This document shows, piece by piece, positions 21,956-33,873 of a stretch of 64,000 bases of DNA (position 1 is its first letter; the number at the start of each line of letters is the position of its first letter). The notes below the pieces were generated by a model. That model was not told the origin of the DNA, did not search any database, and worked only from the letters and a program-made list of their open reading frames with translations. A program made the translations under genes and the position numbers. The stretch comes from Bipolaris cookei (taxonomy: Eukaryota > Ascomycota > Dothideomycetes > Pleosporales > Pleosporaceae), in NCBI GenBank assembly GCA_002286855.1, contig NRSV01000005.1, forward strand, positions 783,190 to 847,189, written 5' to 3'.

Positions 21956-24900
21956 GGCGGTAGGGCGTTGCAGGCAGAAAAGAGCGGTACAAAGGCAGAG
22001 TGGAGTATCGTTGCAGGCTGGAGTCTGGCGGTTGTGAATCCAAGAGGAACTGCCCGATCTAGCGACTAACATCATGACTTCCGTCGCCGAGCCAATCGGG
22101 CAGGGACCAAGGCCATTTGGGGTTTGGTGTCGGTGCAGACATGATCCGGAATTCGTGCGAGGCGCGCGGCACCTAAAGACGTCATGGTACAGGAGTGTTG
22201 AGACTGCGACTTGCTTGAGAGGTCAGAGTCTCTCCGTCGGCACTGGAGGCTGTACGTATGGCGAACTCTGAGGGGACGATGAGGGGCAGATGCAGCAAAG
22301 AAGGCCTCCGGGTGGTCCCTGCATAAGACAACATGGGAGTCCATCAGGTACCGAACGACGTGGACCGAGGGCGCGTCAGCTAGCCACCAGTGCGCCCAAG
22401 AAACTGCTTGTTTGCACCTCGCATGGCCCGGCCCCGACTATCGTGACCAGAACCATTGTTTGGTACTTTGTGGTGGTGGCTGCGGCGGGGGAGAGGGGCG
22501 CGAGGAGAAGGCGCCTGTTTCGCAAACCAAGGAAAAGGAAACAGAAACGGAAATGCAAAATGGCTGCTTCAGGGTAGGATGACGTTATTAGACGAGACGC
22601 GTGCCGCCTATTCGAAACGGGCGTGGCGTTCCTTGTTTCTCAGGTAAGTATCCGGGCCATGTCTGTCGCCATGTCGCCGCGACGAAACATGTGCCTCAGC
22701 CATGGTTGCCCCCCGTTCGCAAAATGACACAGCCAGGGACATCAAATGGGAGCGAGCAACACCTCGGCCACCTGAGGCTGCATCACTTTATTTTCGGAAG
22801 ACGAGCAGCAGGCCTCCCCTGAGGCAGTTGTAACCCGCCTCTTCCGACCGGCCGACCATTGTCTTCCGCCGCGGCGGTGTCTTTGCCTAAGCTTCTGACA
22901 CACTTTGTCTTGGCCGCATTCACTTGAGAACGCCAATTTTATGTCAGGCGCAGGTTATGGAGAAGAAAAAAACTTGGTGCATGAACTATTGACTAGCTGG
23001 CATGGCTTGCACCACCAAGACGGAAGACTGCAATGGTCAGAAGGCAGGGGATTGAACATGGATGAGACGAGCGAAGGACTTTTCCAAAGCCCCACTGCAA
23101 ATACGATGAGTGACGGCATCACATGCCATGGTGGTATGTGCGAAGACTACATGTGGACATGCAACAGTCGATTGTTACGTTTGCACGTGGTCACTGCGTG
23201 TGGCAGGATGAGATGGCCCGAGTCTATATGTGTGTAGATATACATATGTTTACTGCATATGTGCATCACATCTGGGCGCCACGGCAACCGATGGAGGCTC
23301 CTGTGTTGATGGGCCAAGATGAGTAGCTCTGACTAGCTCGCCCAAAGACAATTGACGCTGGGCTCTGGTTGGCGATGGGAGCAGCGACTAAATAGGTACA
23401 AGATTTGGGATTTGTCCACGTGTGGTGTAAGAAGGGCCCGGAGCAGAGCAGTACGGGGTGGCCAAGGCGCAGGAGTACGAGAGAGTTTTGCCGATCACCA
23501 GCAAACAGAATGGTGCCAATATCACGGTGCTTACTGCACGCTAATGGGGTCGCGCACCCTACAACTCTGCCGAGACTGGGTGGACCCTCCAAGACGGCAT
23601 CACCTTGGCTAGCAAGGTGATTTTTTGGCATCCAAGGCCCTGGTGGTGTGCAATTAACCAGACAACAACAAGATTGCTTGCATGCAGACTTGATGCCATG
23701 GAATCTCGATGTTGTGACTGATGTGGGTGCAGCCCATGGAGGGTAGTGTAGGAGGGAGCAGGAGCGGGCACCAACCTAGGGGAAGTAGTAATGCCGCTCT
23801 CCTTGCTGTGCTTTTGCCTTGTTTGAATAGGGCTGTGTCGGTGTAAGACTGAGTAGGTTTACATGTATATACATATATCTATATATCTACACATGTATGT
23901 ATTGTGCATGTAGGCTAGTCGATAGCCTGGAGGCGCGAGAGCCAAGCGGACGGAACCTGCATGGGCGGCGCGCCGGTACCATGGCTGGCAAGAAGACTCA
24001 GTCGAACAAAGGAGCAGAGAGACAGGAGATGCGGTGTGCGCTGGGTGTGGTGGTTGCACATTCATGTCGTGCTACATGGGCATCCAACACGGCTTTCCTA
24101 CTGCTGCCGTACTCTATTTTGTCCTGCGCCGCAGACGACAAGGACAGGCACCAGGCCCCCCCGCCTTTCCCTGTGCGACAAATGGCCCGTGCATTCCCAC
24201 TCCGGCCACGGCGCAAAACCCATCATTGCGGTGGAGCTATTGCGGGAATTGCTGCTCGCTCTTGTTATGACAAGTGTCTCTAAACGGCCGCATGGGAGTC
24301 CGCGGTCAACAAAGACGAAACACGGCACGACCAGGGCCTGGCGACATCAACGGGCCGGGGATTGTCGCTGCGATGGATTGACGGGAAACAGGCTTGGATG
24401 ACGAGGTCAACTGTCATTGTGACGGTGATGGGCAGAAAAGATCACGACATGTGGAGAAACCCACACTGCTACGGAAGATGGGATACGATGTGGAAGACGG
24501 ATAACGGATAATGGAGCACTCCCCTGCCCAGCAGCAGCCGAGAGCGCCACGTTCCTGGTGGCGTCGGCGGCAGTCTAACTGGATGGCGCAGGCGTGGTGC
24601 CTCTGCCGTCGCCAGCGCACTGCGCCAAAAGAGACGTCAATTGAAGATGAACGAATGTAGTCGCGCAAGAGGGCGAGGCTACCAGGACGCGCGACTGCAG
24701 GTCCCGGTCCATGTACATGTAAGTGTGTACTAGCAAGTCACTGCTGGCTGCAAGCGCGTCGCCGAGCTGGGGTCTATTATTGGCGGGCATCGGGTCTGCT
24801 TTAGGGCTGCGACTGTGTCTCGTATGGGCTCCACACGGGTGCCAGACGTTGAGTGTTCCAACCACATCTGCGTACCGTCGCTTGCTATTTCCAGCCTGTA

Positions 24901-25521
24901 GTCCTGCCGGCCGCCCGTGGCACGTATGCACGGCCGATGCGCCAGTCCAGCTTTGGCCAGCACCATCGACTCGTCCCCCTCACACACTCCCAGCACCCTC
25001 TGCCCCGATGTTTCCACCGCTGGGCCCGTGTATGTGGGCGGCGATCGACCGTGTGGCTGCCCCCTCCCCCCGATATAATATTTCCTCTCCCCTCGCCCCA
25101 TCACCGCCTGGGCGACTCCCGTCTTCCAAGACGTTCCACGCTCGTTTCCACCACCACATCCCCGCCCGACCACTCCTCCGCCGCTCGCTCCTCTCTTCGC
25201 TCTGCTCACTGTCGTCACGGGATCTGCTGGAAAAGGACCCATCCCTCGCTACCCTCCTCGCCATCTACACAGCACCACCCCTCAAGCCTCTTTCACCACT
25301 GCCACCCATTGTGTGTTCCTGCCATTGTCACACGCCTTCCCATTCTTTGGCAGCACCTTCCTTCTTTGTCCCTGGGCTTGTCGTTGTGCTTGCCGCACAA
25401 GCCCGTCCAATAACAAGCACGGCTGCTTGCTTCTCCTGCACCTGACCTCTTCACCTCCCCCCTCCCAATCAACTGTTCTTACCGTGGGCCGGAGTAGCCG
25501 CCTCACCTCCTCACTGCAAAT
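21956..25521. other. Long intergenic region between divergent genes
   Basis: About 3.6 kb between the disordered-protein gene (minus) and the membrane-protein gene (plus). An AT palindromic stretch (ATGTATATACATATATC...) lies near 23860-23910. From about 25060 to 25500 the plus strand is strongly pyrimidine-rich, typical of a fungal core promoter and 5' leader for the gene at 25522. Several open frames cover the region on both strands (for example 24723-25445), but they are Pro/Ser/Cys-biased translations of CT-rich DNA and show no domain. Confidence 0.5.
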
Positions 25522-26947
25522 ATGGGTTTCGGGGCATCTGATGATGGCGCCTTCTTTACTAGCTGGGCGTTGTGGCAGAAGATGACTTTTGTGAGTGACT
25601 CAAACGGCCTCTGCCCGTGACCCACTAACACGCTGTCTACAGGTTCTCGCCTGTGGCATCGTCTTCACCATCTTCATTGGCTTCGTCAAGCTCTCTTTTG
25701 ACAAGAGGAAGCTTCGCAAGTACAGCAAGGTCGACAAGGGCAAGAGCGCGCAGTCGCCCGAGATGCTCGAGGCGCAGCCTGTAACCCAAGTAAACGAAGA
25801 CACCAAGGACGAGATTCCGTTCGGCGTCCGTGCTATCCAGAGCGGTATCGAGGTTGACGGTGTGTGGATCTCACGAACAAACACGCCTGTTGGCAGCAGT
25901 CGGGCTTCCATCATGAGCGAAAAGTTTCCTCGCACCATGAACAACTCGCAGCTCGAACTTCCACAGCCAGTCGCCCAGGGCTCTAGCCGCAACAGCTCGC
26001 GCGCTCCAAGCTCATTTGACCGCGCCGTCTCTGCGGAACCACTGTCCAATACCGACTCGCGTTCTTCATCGCCCGCTCGCGGACACCAGCACGAGGGGCC
26101 CCGCTGCAGCAACTGCAACCACCACGTCTCTCAGTCGACTCACTTGTCTGATCCCTCTTCTCCAAGTAAGTATTCATCAGAAGGGTTTATAACCAACGCT
26201 AATTATCCCTCAGCTCGCGCCAGCCCTCTCGGACAGGTCGAATCCTCTTCCAAGTCGAGCAGCTGCAACAGTGATGAATCCGACTACATGGCCATTAACC
26301 AGGACGTGCGCGCATACGAGACTGCATACCTTCCACCCAATGGCACTCAAAGGACCATCGACCCCAGGACGGACCTCGAACTTCTCCGAAGCCATCGCCT
26401 CTCCCACGTCGCCGAGACCGGACAGCTTATGCCCCGTGTCCGCAAGCCAGGCCACAGTGGAGAATGGGCCAGCGTCACAGACAACCAGGTTTCAACGCTC
26501 AACGGTGTCAATTACTTCATGCCTCGGAAATCGCCTTCTCCTCCGCTCTCCATTGGTATCCACCCATCCCAAGACAACGTAGCGTCTTCTTCCGGCCCCA
26601 GCCACGATGGACACGCAGCCAACCAAGCTAGGCAGGCAATTCCTCTGACCGAATCCTACGCACCTAATGTCCCATTCTACCCCGATACCTACCAGCCGCA
26701 CGGCCCAAGCCACCAACACAGCTATGACCAGGTCCCGTACCAGGTCATGACGGAGCAAAATCAGGACCGCAATGAGCAAGTTCTTCGCAAAGTCAACTCT
26801 GGATTTGAGATTATGCGGCCAGGTACCTTCAAGGAACCTACTCCTGAGGAGCTTGAGCTCGCCGAGCGGAGAGCATCCAAGAAGCTCCAAAAGAAGCGGA
26901 GACCATCTACTGACTCGCGGAAGTCTGCCTTTACGGAGCAAGTTTGA
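25522..26947 (+). CDS. Single-pass membrane protein with long disordered tail, function unknown
   Basis: Three exons, 25522-25590, 25643-26165 and 26214-26947, 1,326 nt (441 aa). Exon 1 encodes MGFGASDDGAFFTSWALWQ. Splicing then gives VLACGIVFTIFIGFVKL, a single membrane anchor, followed by a basic stop-transfer KRKLRKYSK. The rest is Ser/Pro/Asn-rich and probably cytosolic, with a CSNCNHH motif near residue 185 and a C-terminal ELAERRASKKLQKKRRPS segment. The second intron (48 nt, GTAAGT...CAG) is a multiple of three and stop-free, so an unspliced isoform would add 16 residues. No family is recognised. The upstream pyrimidine-rich leader suggests a strong promoter. Confidence 0.78.
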
Positions 26948-29900
26948 TACGTTACTGTCTCAATAGCTCTACTCTCACGTAATACCCCTGTTGTATGCGT
27001 CGCCGCTACGCAGCGACGGTCATCATACCACGTCCACTACGTGCTGGCACTATGCTGCATCAAAAATTTTACATTGTTTTAATCATGTACCATTTTGCAA
27101 ACTTGGAGCTTTTGAACTACATTTGGGCACATGGCGTGTATTTTTGAAGAAGCCATGGACATTACCACTGTGGTTTTTTCTTCTTTTTTTTTCTTTTTTT
27201 CCTTTTCTCTCTCTTTCCCTGCCGCAATAGGTTGGTTGGCCTTACGAATTGCGAGCGGCGTTATAGTAATCATTTACTACGTCCGTCACACATTACTTGG
27301 GCGTTTTTGTTGGAACTCAAAAAATGGGGGGAGTGGCGTCACCTAACGATCATCTGAACTTGCATCGAGTAACTGGGGTGTTAGTTTCTCAATTTGCATG
27401 GGGGGCATCTAAGTAGACGATAACGAATCCTTTTATTTCACAGAAATTAAAATAAAAATATGAATATTTCATCAAATCTTTTCTTCTCACTAGGGACTCT
27501 GCTATAGCTCAATGCATTAAGACATTACATCGTTATGTGCATGGCTATAATTGCGAAAAACCCCTTAGACATCAAATTACCTAATCTTCCTCGGTCATTT
27601 ACTTTGTGCGCACCACAGGCAAAAAACACGGTTTTTAAAAGCAAAAAAAGGCAAAATCGAGGCCCTTATTTTTTTTCTTCCTTCCTTCCGTCACGCCATG
27701 AGCATGGGGCAACGGGTGTGTGTGTGTGCACGTAACGGACTCGCGACACCCTTTTTTTACCTAAGGTTATTGGTGTTCTGATTAATTACGTACCAGAGTC
27801 ATGGAGTTTTTTTATGTCCACATGTTTGCACGAGGAGACAGGGTGAGACGGTGTGCAGGCATGGCATGTATAATATACGTTCTTTGTAGTGAAGTTTGAA
27901 ACTTTTTTATTACCCCCCCTTCCCCCCTTTGTGAACATCTCTCTCGTTCAAGTTGCGAATATGCGCATACGAGGGCGTTGATGCTACATGCCACACTCAA
28001 GCGCAATTCTCTTTTCTTTCTCTCCAGCTACCATGTTTGCGCTTATTATCTGCGCGGATACGAAATGCTGTGCTTCAAGTCTTGCCGAAGTTCGAGAGGG
28101 TGCGGATGCGGCCGGAAGGAAAGGAAGGAAGAAAGGGTAAGCGTGATGTAGTGTACCGCGTGGTAAGGTATGTGAGTAAGGTAAGTGCTCTAGTGTGAGT
28201 AAGAGTCGTGTCTGAGGCAATGAACGCGTGGCAGACTAAAAAAAAAGGAAGGAAGGGTGGTTTTGAGGTTTTTGTTCTTTGGGTTTCGTGTTTTGGGGCT
28301 GGGGGCTGGGGGAGGAAGTGAGTTGGCTTGGTTGGCTTGGGGATGAGGAAATGGATGATGTGTTTCTTGGGATGGAAGGTTGGGGGTTGGAGATGTTTAC
28401 GGCACGCTTGCTTATTTTTGGATTTGATTGGGCAAGTGTGAAGATGAGGAGGCTGGGGAGAAGGAAACTTGCGGGGAAATACACTTCACGAACGCTTTTC
28501 ATGAACCGAATAGTTGTGTGTGTGTGTGTGTGTGTTTTGGTCTCGATCTTCTTCCGCTTCCATACCGTGCCAAAGAAGAACAAGTGTAAGACGGTAGTTT
28601 GTTGCCTAATCGCTTTTTCTTTCTTTCGTTGCTCGCGGCCCGTTCGTGAGACGTAGACAGTGTCATGACGGAAGCACTGACGGAAGCACTGACCGAACAA
28701 GTATAAACATATGTTCGCTTCTTGTTGTTCCTTAAACAATTACCTTCTTCTTCCGCGACGGATCGTTGCGGTTACCGAAGTGTTGCTTTCAGGCGTCCCG
28801 CAAGCAATAGTTCACTGGTAAATTGACTATATTTACTTTGAAACATAGGCGCACGTATACGAGTGCCTATCCGCACACTATGGCTTTTTAAAATTACTGC
28901 TAGTAACCTGATTTTGCCAGTCGCCGTTTGATAATCTAACTGTGTTTCTCCCGACATCTCGGTGCTTGTTGCTGTTTATTTTAGTCTTTTTTTGTTGTGC
29001 AAATGAGGTAATTAGTCGGAACGTGCGGTTCTAGAAACAGACAGAGAATAAGTGAATAATAGATGTGCGAAGATTATATTGTTAGATTTGTCCCTTATTC
29101 CCTATACAAAGTCATATTCAAATTGTACATTCTTTGGATTGAAATCTTCCAAATTTCCCTCAACTGCGTGCGTGCAGTTCATGTTTAATTGGCAAATTAG
29201 CTATGTATTTCCTAATACGAGATTGGTGATTACCGGAAATGAAGGCACGTTCCCATCTCGGATCACGTGTACGTACCGAAATACTCATCGCGCTAGAGAG
29301 TAGATTGCACGCTTGGTTCGCACCCTGAATTCTCTTCAGGCCTCAAATGTCTCAGAAATTTACATACGCTTCCTGTATCCCTCTACCGGCTTTGCGAGGC
29401 TTGTGAAAAGACGAAGCGCACATATACGCCTACGTGTAGAGCTGCACAAGTGCACCCACCATACCGGCCTCCTCAACACACGCCTCTTCAACAATTCGTT
29501 GTCGCTATGCACGCCTACCTCACTTTGCTAACCAAAAACTCAGAGTCGTATAATTACTATAACTTGTTTTTTTTTCTCTTATCTCTGCTCGTCGGAAGCT
29601 GCCAATGTGTAACCTTGATTCTGGCATCTAAATGGCGCCATAGTCTCCGACTACACTAAGAGATTGTGTACGCATCTAGCGCTTCTGCCGCCGTCATGAA
29701 TGATTGGCTCTGCATTGCTTTTTGACATCTTGTGCACTAGAGCCACCAGCGTCTCTGACCACTCACATGCACGACCTACATGTCTTACGCATTATACTAA
29801 TTCAGACTGTTGATTCAGCTGTGCTGATCTTCTAGCTTGTTGTTTGATGTGATCGGTGTTTGCTGTAACTGCGTGTGTAGACAATGGGTCGTCAAAGTTT

Positions 29901-30899
29901 GCTGGGTCGTGTAAAGCAGAGGTCAGTCCGGCGCATATGCATGTGCGTGATAAAGACTCAACACTGCTAAGGATTTCATTGGTAGAGATAACGCATGTCG
30001 CTAGTATGCGCCGTGTGACAAACATGCGAGGCTTGCTTGCTGCAAAAACTGTCGGCAGGTAGTCTGCACTGTAGCCTCATGTCCCATTGCTGTCTTAGCT
30101 CAACAGAACCGGAATGAAGGAGAAGAAAATGTACGGGCAGAGAGTCGGAAACCTTGGAGGCTAACCATAACGCCCTTGCGCCATCCACAAACACCATGGA
30201 GGTAATGATCCTGCAGGTTTGCCAAGCCATTACCAAAACACCATAGGGCATGTGAATTTGTTAAATTTGTTGTTACAAGTAACAAGAGGAACTGTTTCCT
30301 TGACATCAGACAGGAAAACAAGGGGGGCACGGTTGGATACTGTGGCCTGCAGAGGTCTGAGTCAGAAGGTAATGATCATCGCGGCGCAAGTATCACGTGA
30401 CTTGGTATTCCGCCAAGGATGGGATGCCATGTCCTCCCAAACCTCCCACGGAAGGATGCTTCCACGGGATGCCAGGGATGACAGGACTGGAAGCAATGAG
30501 GATATGAGAATGGATGGATTTCATTATTACTCTCGTGGCGGTCAACTCAAATTGTACTTTCTTACTAGTTACTTTTACTTAACAAGATTGTTATTCGTTA
30601 GTCTATAGCAATATAGATCAGTGTTTGTCAAAACCCCCGGTTACATCCATAACTCTTTTCCCCTACGAATCGCCAGACAACCTCACGGAATACTAGCGTA
30701 AATCTCGCTGGCCCTAGCAAGGACCCGGACAGAGAAGTATAGATCCAAACCCCGTGTAACATTTGTATTCTCATCAATCGACTTTACTTTGTTGGCTTTG
30801 CTGAATCGAGTGACACGTAGTGACCTTGAACTCCGGGTAATCAAAGACTCGTTAGTTAGAAAAACTACATCATATGTTCGGGAACCGTTGGAGGATAAC
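26948..30899. other. Gene-free region of about 4 kb
   Basis: No recognisable gene lies between the membrane-protein stop and the 3' end of the Zn2Cys6 gene. It contains simple repeats: short GT runs at 27716-27728 and 28512-28534, and homopyrimidine/poly-T stretches near 27170-27220. A minus-strand frame at 28236-28739 has a hydrophobic, signal-like start but reads through Ser/Pro low complexity and was not accepted. Confidence 0.5.
28512..28534 (+). repeat. GT dinucleotide microsatellite
   Basis: About eleven GT units in a row within gene-free sequence. A likely polymorphic marker locus; no other function is suggested. Confidence 0.85.
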
Positions 30900-33306
30900 T
30901 CAGGCTGGACACTCGGGGTAAACCGCTAGATCATCTTTAGTCTTTGTCTTTGGACACGTCACGTAGGAAGAGACCCATCCATACCTTGGAGTTGTTTGAT
31001 TCATGCTCTCATCCGCGCCACCATTAAGATCCCACCAGTTGCTTTGCCAGTTTCGCGCAACAAATTCATTTTCTAGTGCCCTGAACAATCCAAGGGATTG
31101 AAAGTCGCCTTCAGCATTCGCAGAATACCCAGACATGCTAAAGGCAGACATGTCGAAGTCGGGCAGCTCAGTAGCTACCAGATTTTGGACGGTATCGAAG
31201 CTTGTTGGCTGGTAATTGAGTACTGGAGTAGTGGTATACTCCGCGTTATTTGTCGCTGTCGGAACCATCTCTTTGCGCCTCTCTTCCTGCAAAGTCCGCG
31301 ATACTCTGTTTAGTGCATCGACGGTTTTGACAAATGGTACCAAGTCTCGTCGCTGTGTGGACGCCTCATTCATAGCAATGCCAATACTCTCCAGTGTCTG
31401 CATATCACTCTCGCAGTCATCGGGGTTGTACGAAGCAAGTATTTGTTCGTAAAGAGTGAAAACTACGCAAAAGGGGTATAATGTGATGAAACTTGAGAAA
31501 AGTCAGCCACTTCAACGAGTGCAAAGCATTCAAGCCGCAAAGAAGAATCCAATATTGTTGGACTTACTGATTGGTGATGCTCTTGGACTTTGAATTCACG
31601 GTGGGGTCAGTGTGGAAGTCAAGGATGATACTTGATACTTTCCGAGCTGCTCGAATAGCAAATGGACTCGGTTTGACTGTTGTGGCGGAATTCCCTCGTA
31701 CAGCTGCTTGAACTAGTCTCTGCACCCCAATGATGTAGGTGTAAATGTTCACTAGACCTTTATTAGTGACCATGGCTAATGCAAAATCAACCTTGCGACA
31801 TACTGATATGGTCAGCAAGCATGCAGCGGTAGTCATGAAGAGTGTCCTCGGCATCCATGAGCTGTTCAAGTTTCCACTCAGCCATGAGGCTTTCGAGCTG
31901 TGTGCAGCATTCGTCGGCCTTCTTGAGAAGATCATCTTCCTGGCCACTCGGCGCATGCTTGTCGACATAGCCAACAAACTCCTCAGCCAAGAGCGTGTAT
32001 CGTACCCACGCGACACCGATTGTGACCCGAATGGCGGATGGATGCATATTGTCGCCACGAAAGATCAGTGGCGGCCGAATCTTATTAGGCACCCATCTCA
32101 AGACCTTTGGTTTCCCGAAGAATAAACGAAACGCGATATCAGTACACAAACTGTGCCAATAAAGATATCGATAGCCATCTCTTTTGTCTTCATCGGTAAA
32201 CGTTTTTGCTGGTGCACTGTCGATCTGGTCTATGCCGTTGGACATGAGGTACTGGCATACCTTGCAATGAAATTTCCAGGCAAGCGGATAGTTGTGCATG
32301 GTAATGCATGTCCAAGTAATAAGAGCGGCTGTGAACCCGTCCATATCAGTCTTGCTTGGCGACTCAAGCCACGCCGGTACACTTTCGAGGACTTTCATGT
32401 ATGCTTTTATCGTTAGCTCACCTCCCGGACCATTAGTATCTTGTAGCCCGTAATATAGGGCGTTGTAACTTTGTCAGAGCACACGAAGTTAACGCCAGAT
32501 TCACGAAGCTCATGTATGCTGAGATACTTACTACAAGACACGCATTCCAGGGTCGATTTTGACATAAGGAGAGTCGATGACATCTGGAAGCGAGCGTAAA
32601 ACACTGAGGTCGACCATGGAACCCAAACAGACATCCGGCGCAATCATGGTGTGTGCTACATGGACGAAGATATCTATGCATACTCGGCATTCTGCAGGCG
32701 AGAGATCAAAATCGACATGGTGAGCTTTGGTACGCACTCTCAGTCTTCCAAGATCTTCAAGAGCATCGTTGAGCGATAACATGGCACTGTTTATGCTCGG
32801 TGCTGGCGTGTTGACCGGGGTAGCTTGGTTTTGGAAACTCCGGCGCGTATCAGTAGCAAGTCGATAAATCTGTCACCGTCAGCCACGGTGGTAATTGATG
32901 TATTGTGGTTGGAGTGTATTACCCATGATTCCTGACTATCTGCCACAGTCAAGGGGGCTTCGGGAGACGACAAAAGTGTTGGTCTCTGCAATACTCCCTG
33001 CTGCGATGTTGGGAGAGAGCTAGGCGATGAATCCGGTCCACCCGAGGCACTGGCATGCTTCTCCAGCTGTTCGAGTCGCTGACTCAAGTACTCCATAACA
33101 TCTTTCTGCTGTGCAACGCGAGGTCTTTTGCGGCGCTCTACATATTGACACTCCTCTGCAGCAGTCACACAGTGACGACATACAGGATCTGCTCTGTCAC
33201 ATTTTATTTTCTTACGCTTGCAGCGAAGACACTTTGCTAGAGCATCAGTGACGGATTACAAATCGTATCGTAGCCCGCATTCACGTACGGCAAGTTTCGT
33301 CGTCAT
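30900..33306 (-). CDS. Zn2Cys6 fungal transcription factor
   Basis: Six exons: 33306-33289, 33231-32923, 32869-32532, 32468-31804, 31757-31568, 31491-30900. They total 2,112 nt (703 aa) with coherent phases. The first junction joins MTTKLA to CLRCKRKKIKC, completing a zinc cluster C-x2-C-x6-C-x6-C-x2-C-x6-C (residues 7-35), followed by a basic linker and a leucine-heptad dimerisation segment (DVMEYLSQRLEQLEKHA). The middle-homology-type region includes YYNALYYGLQDTNGPG, LYWHSLCTDIAFRLFFGKP and TLYPFCVVFTLYEQ. Such factors bind CGG-containing sites in the nucleus. Its start lies 567 bp from a divergently transcribed PDR transporter, suggesting pathway-specific control of efflux. The C-terminal third is less certain in domain content. 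Confidence 0.88.
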
Positions 33307-33873
33307 TGCTTACTAGTGGCAGTTGCTGCAGATATTTTCCCCGGGTTTCGGACGCGTGAATCGGATTCTATGCGTGTCTATCCCCGGGAACCCTGAGTTT
33401 TCTTCGGGTTCGGAATGGACGTTGATGCGAGGGTGATGGGGGTGGACAATGGGGTGGCAGCCTAGTTGGGCAGTAGCCGCGAATTCGGATAGCGCAATGA
33501 CCGAATGTCCGGATGACAATTACCCGACAGGGGGCCTAGCCTCTTGGAACTATGGCCGCTGCATGTCTGACGCTGGCCATCTGACTCACTCAACGGTAGG
33601 GAAGTCTCAGAAGACCGAGATGATGCAGACGCCAATTCTATCTCAGGTAGCCATGGCGGGATATTCTTGGCATTATGGCCTTTCTGATTTTGTTGCAACA
33701 AACGAAGCCAAGAGCAAGCCACATGTATCCGTTATCAGGGTATAACTGTACGCTCGTATATATGTCGCCATCTAAATATTCATGTCAACAGCAAGTGCCC
33801 TCGAGACAGCTATACGAACAGTCGCTTCACCCCTTTGCTTAGCGCTGACCCGCGTTGCGATTCCTCACCAAAC
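33307..33873. promoter_or_regulatory. Shared divergent promoter of the Zn2Cys6 gene and PDR transporter
   Basis: A 567-bp interval between the two start codons. Candidate zinc-cluster sites include CCCCGGG at 33339-33345 and again at 33382-33388, a CGG-N12-CCG pair at 33486-33503, and the palindrome TCCGGA at 33508-33513, which resembles yeast pleiotropic-drug-response half-sites. A TATA-like TATATATG lies near 33759-33766 on the transporter side. Site identity is inferred from general zinc-cluster binding rules. Confidence 0.5.

Noticed and set aside
24723..25445. 240-codon plus-strand frame upstream of the membrane-protein gene
   Set aside because: Pyrimidine-rich leader DNA gives Pro/Ser/Leu-biased translation; no domain, and overlapping frames are equally open.
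28236..28739. Minus-strand frame with a signal-peptide-like stretch
   Set aside because: The hydrophobic part is followed only by Ser/Pro low complexity and it overlaps a GT microsatellite; there is no family support.
33449..33745. 98-codon plus-strand frame inside the divergent promoter
   Set aside because: It would occupy the shared promoter and has no recognisable domain; regulatory DNA is the better reading.
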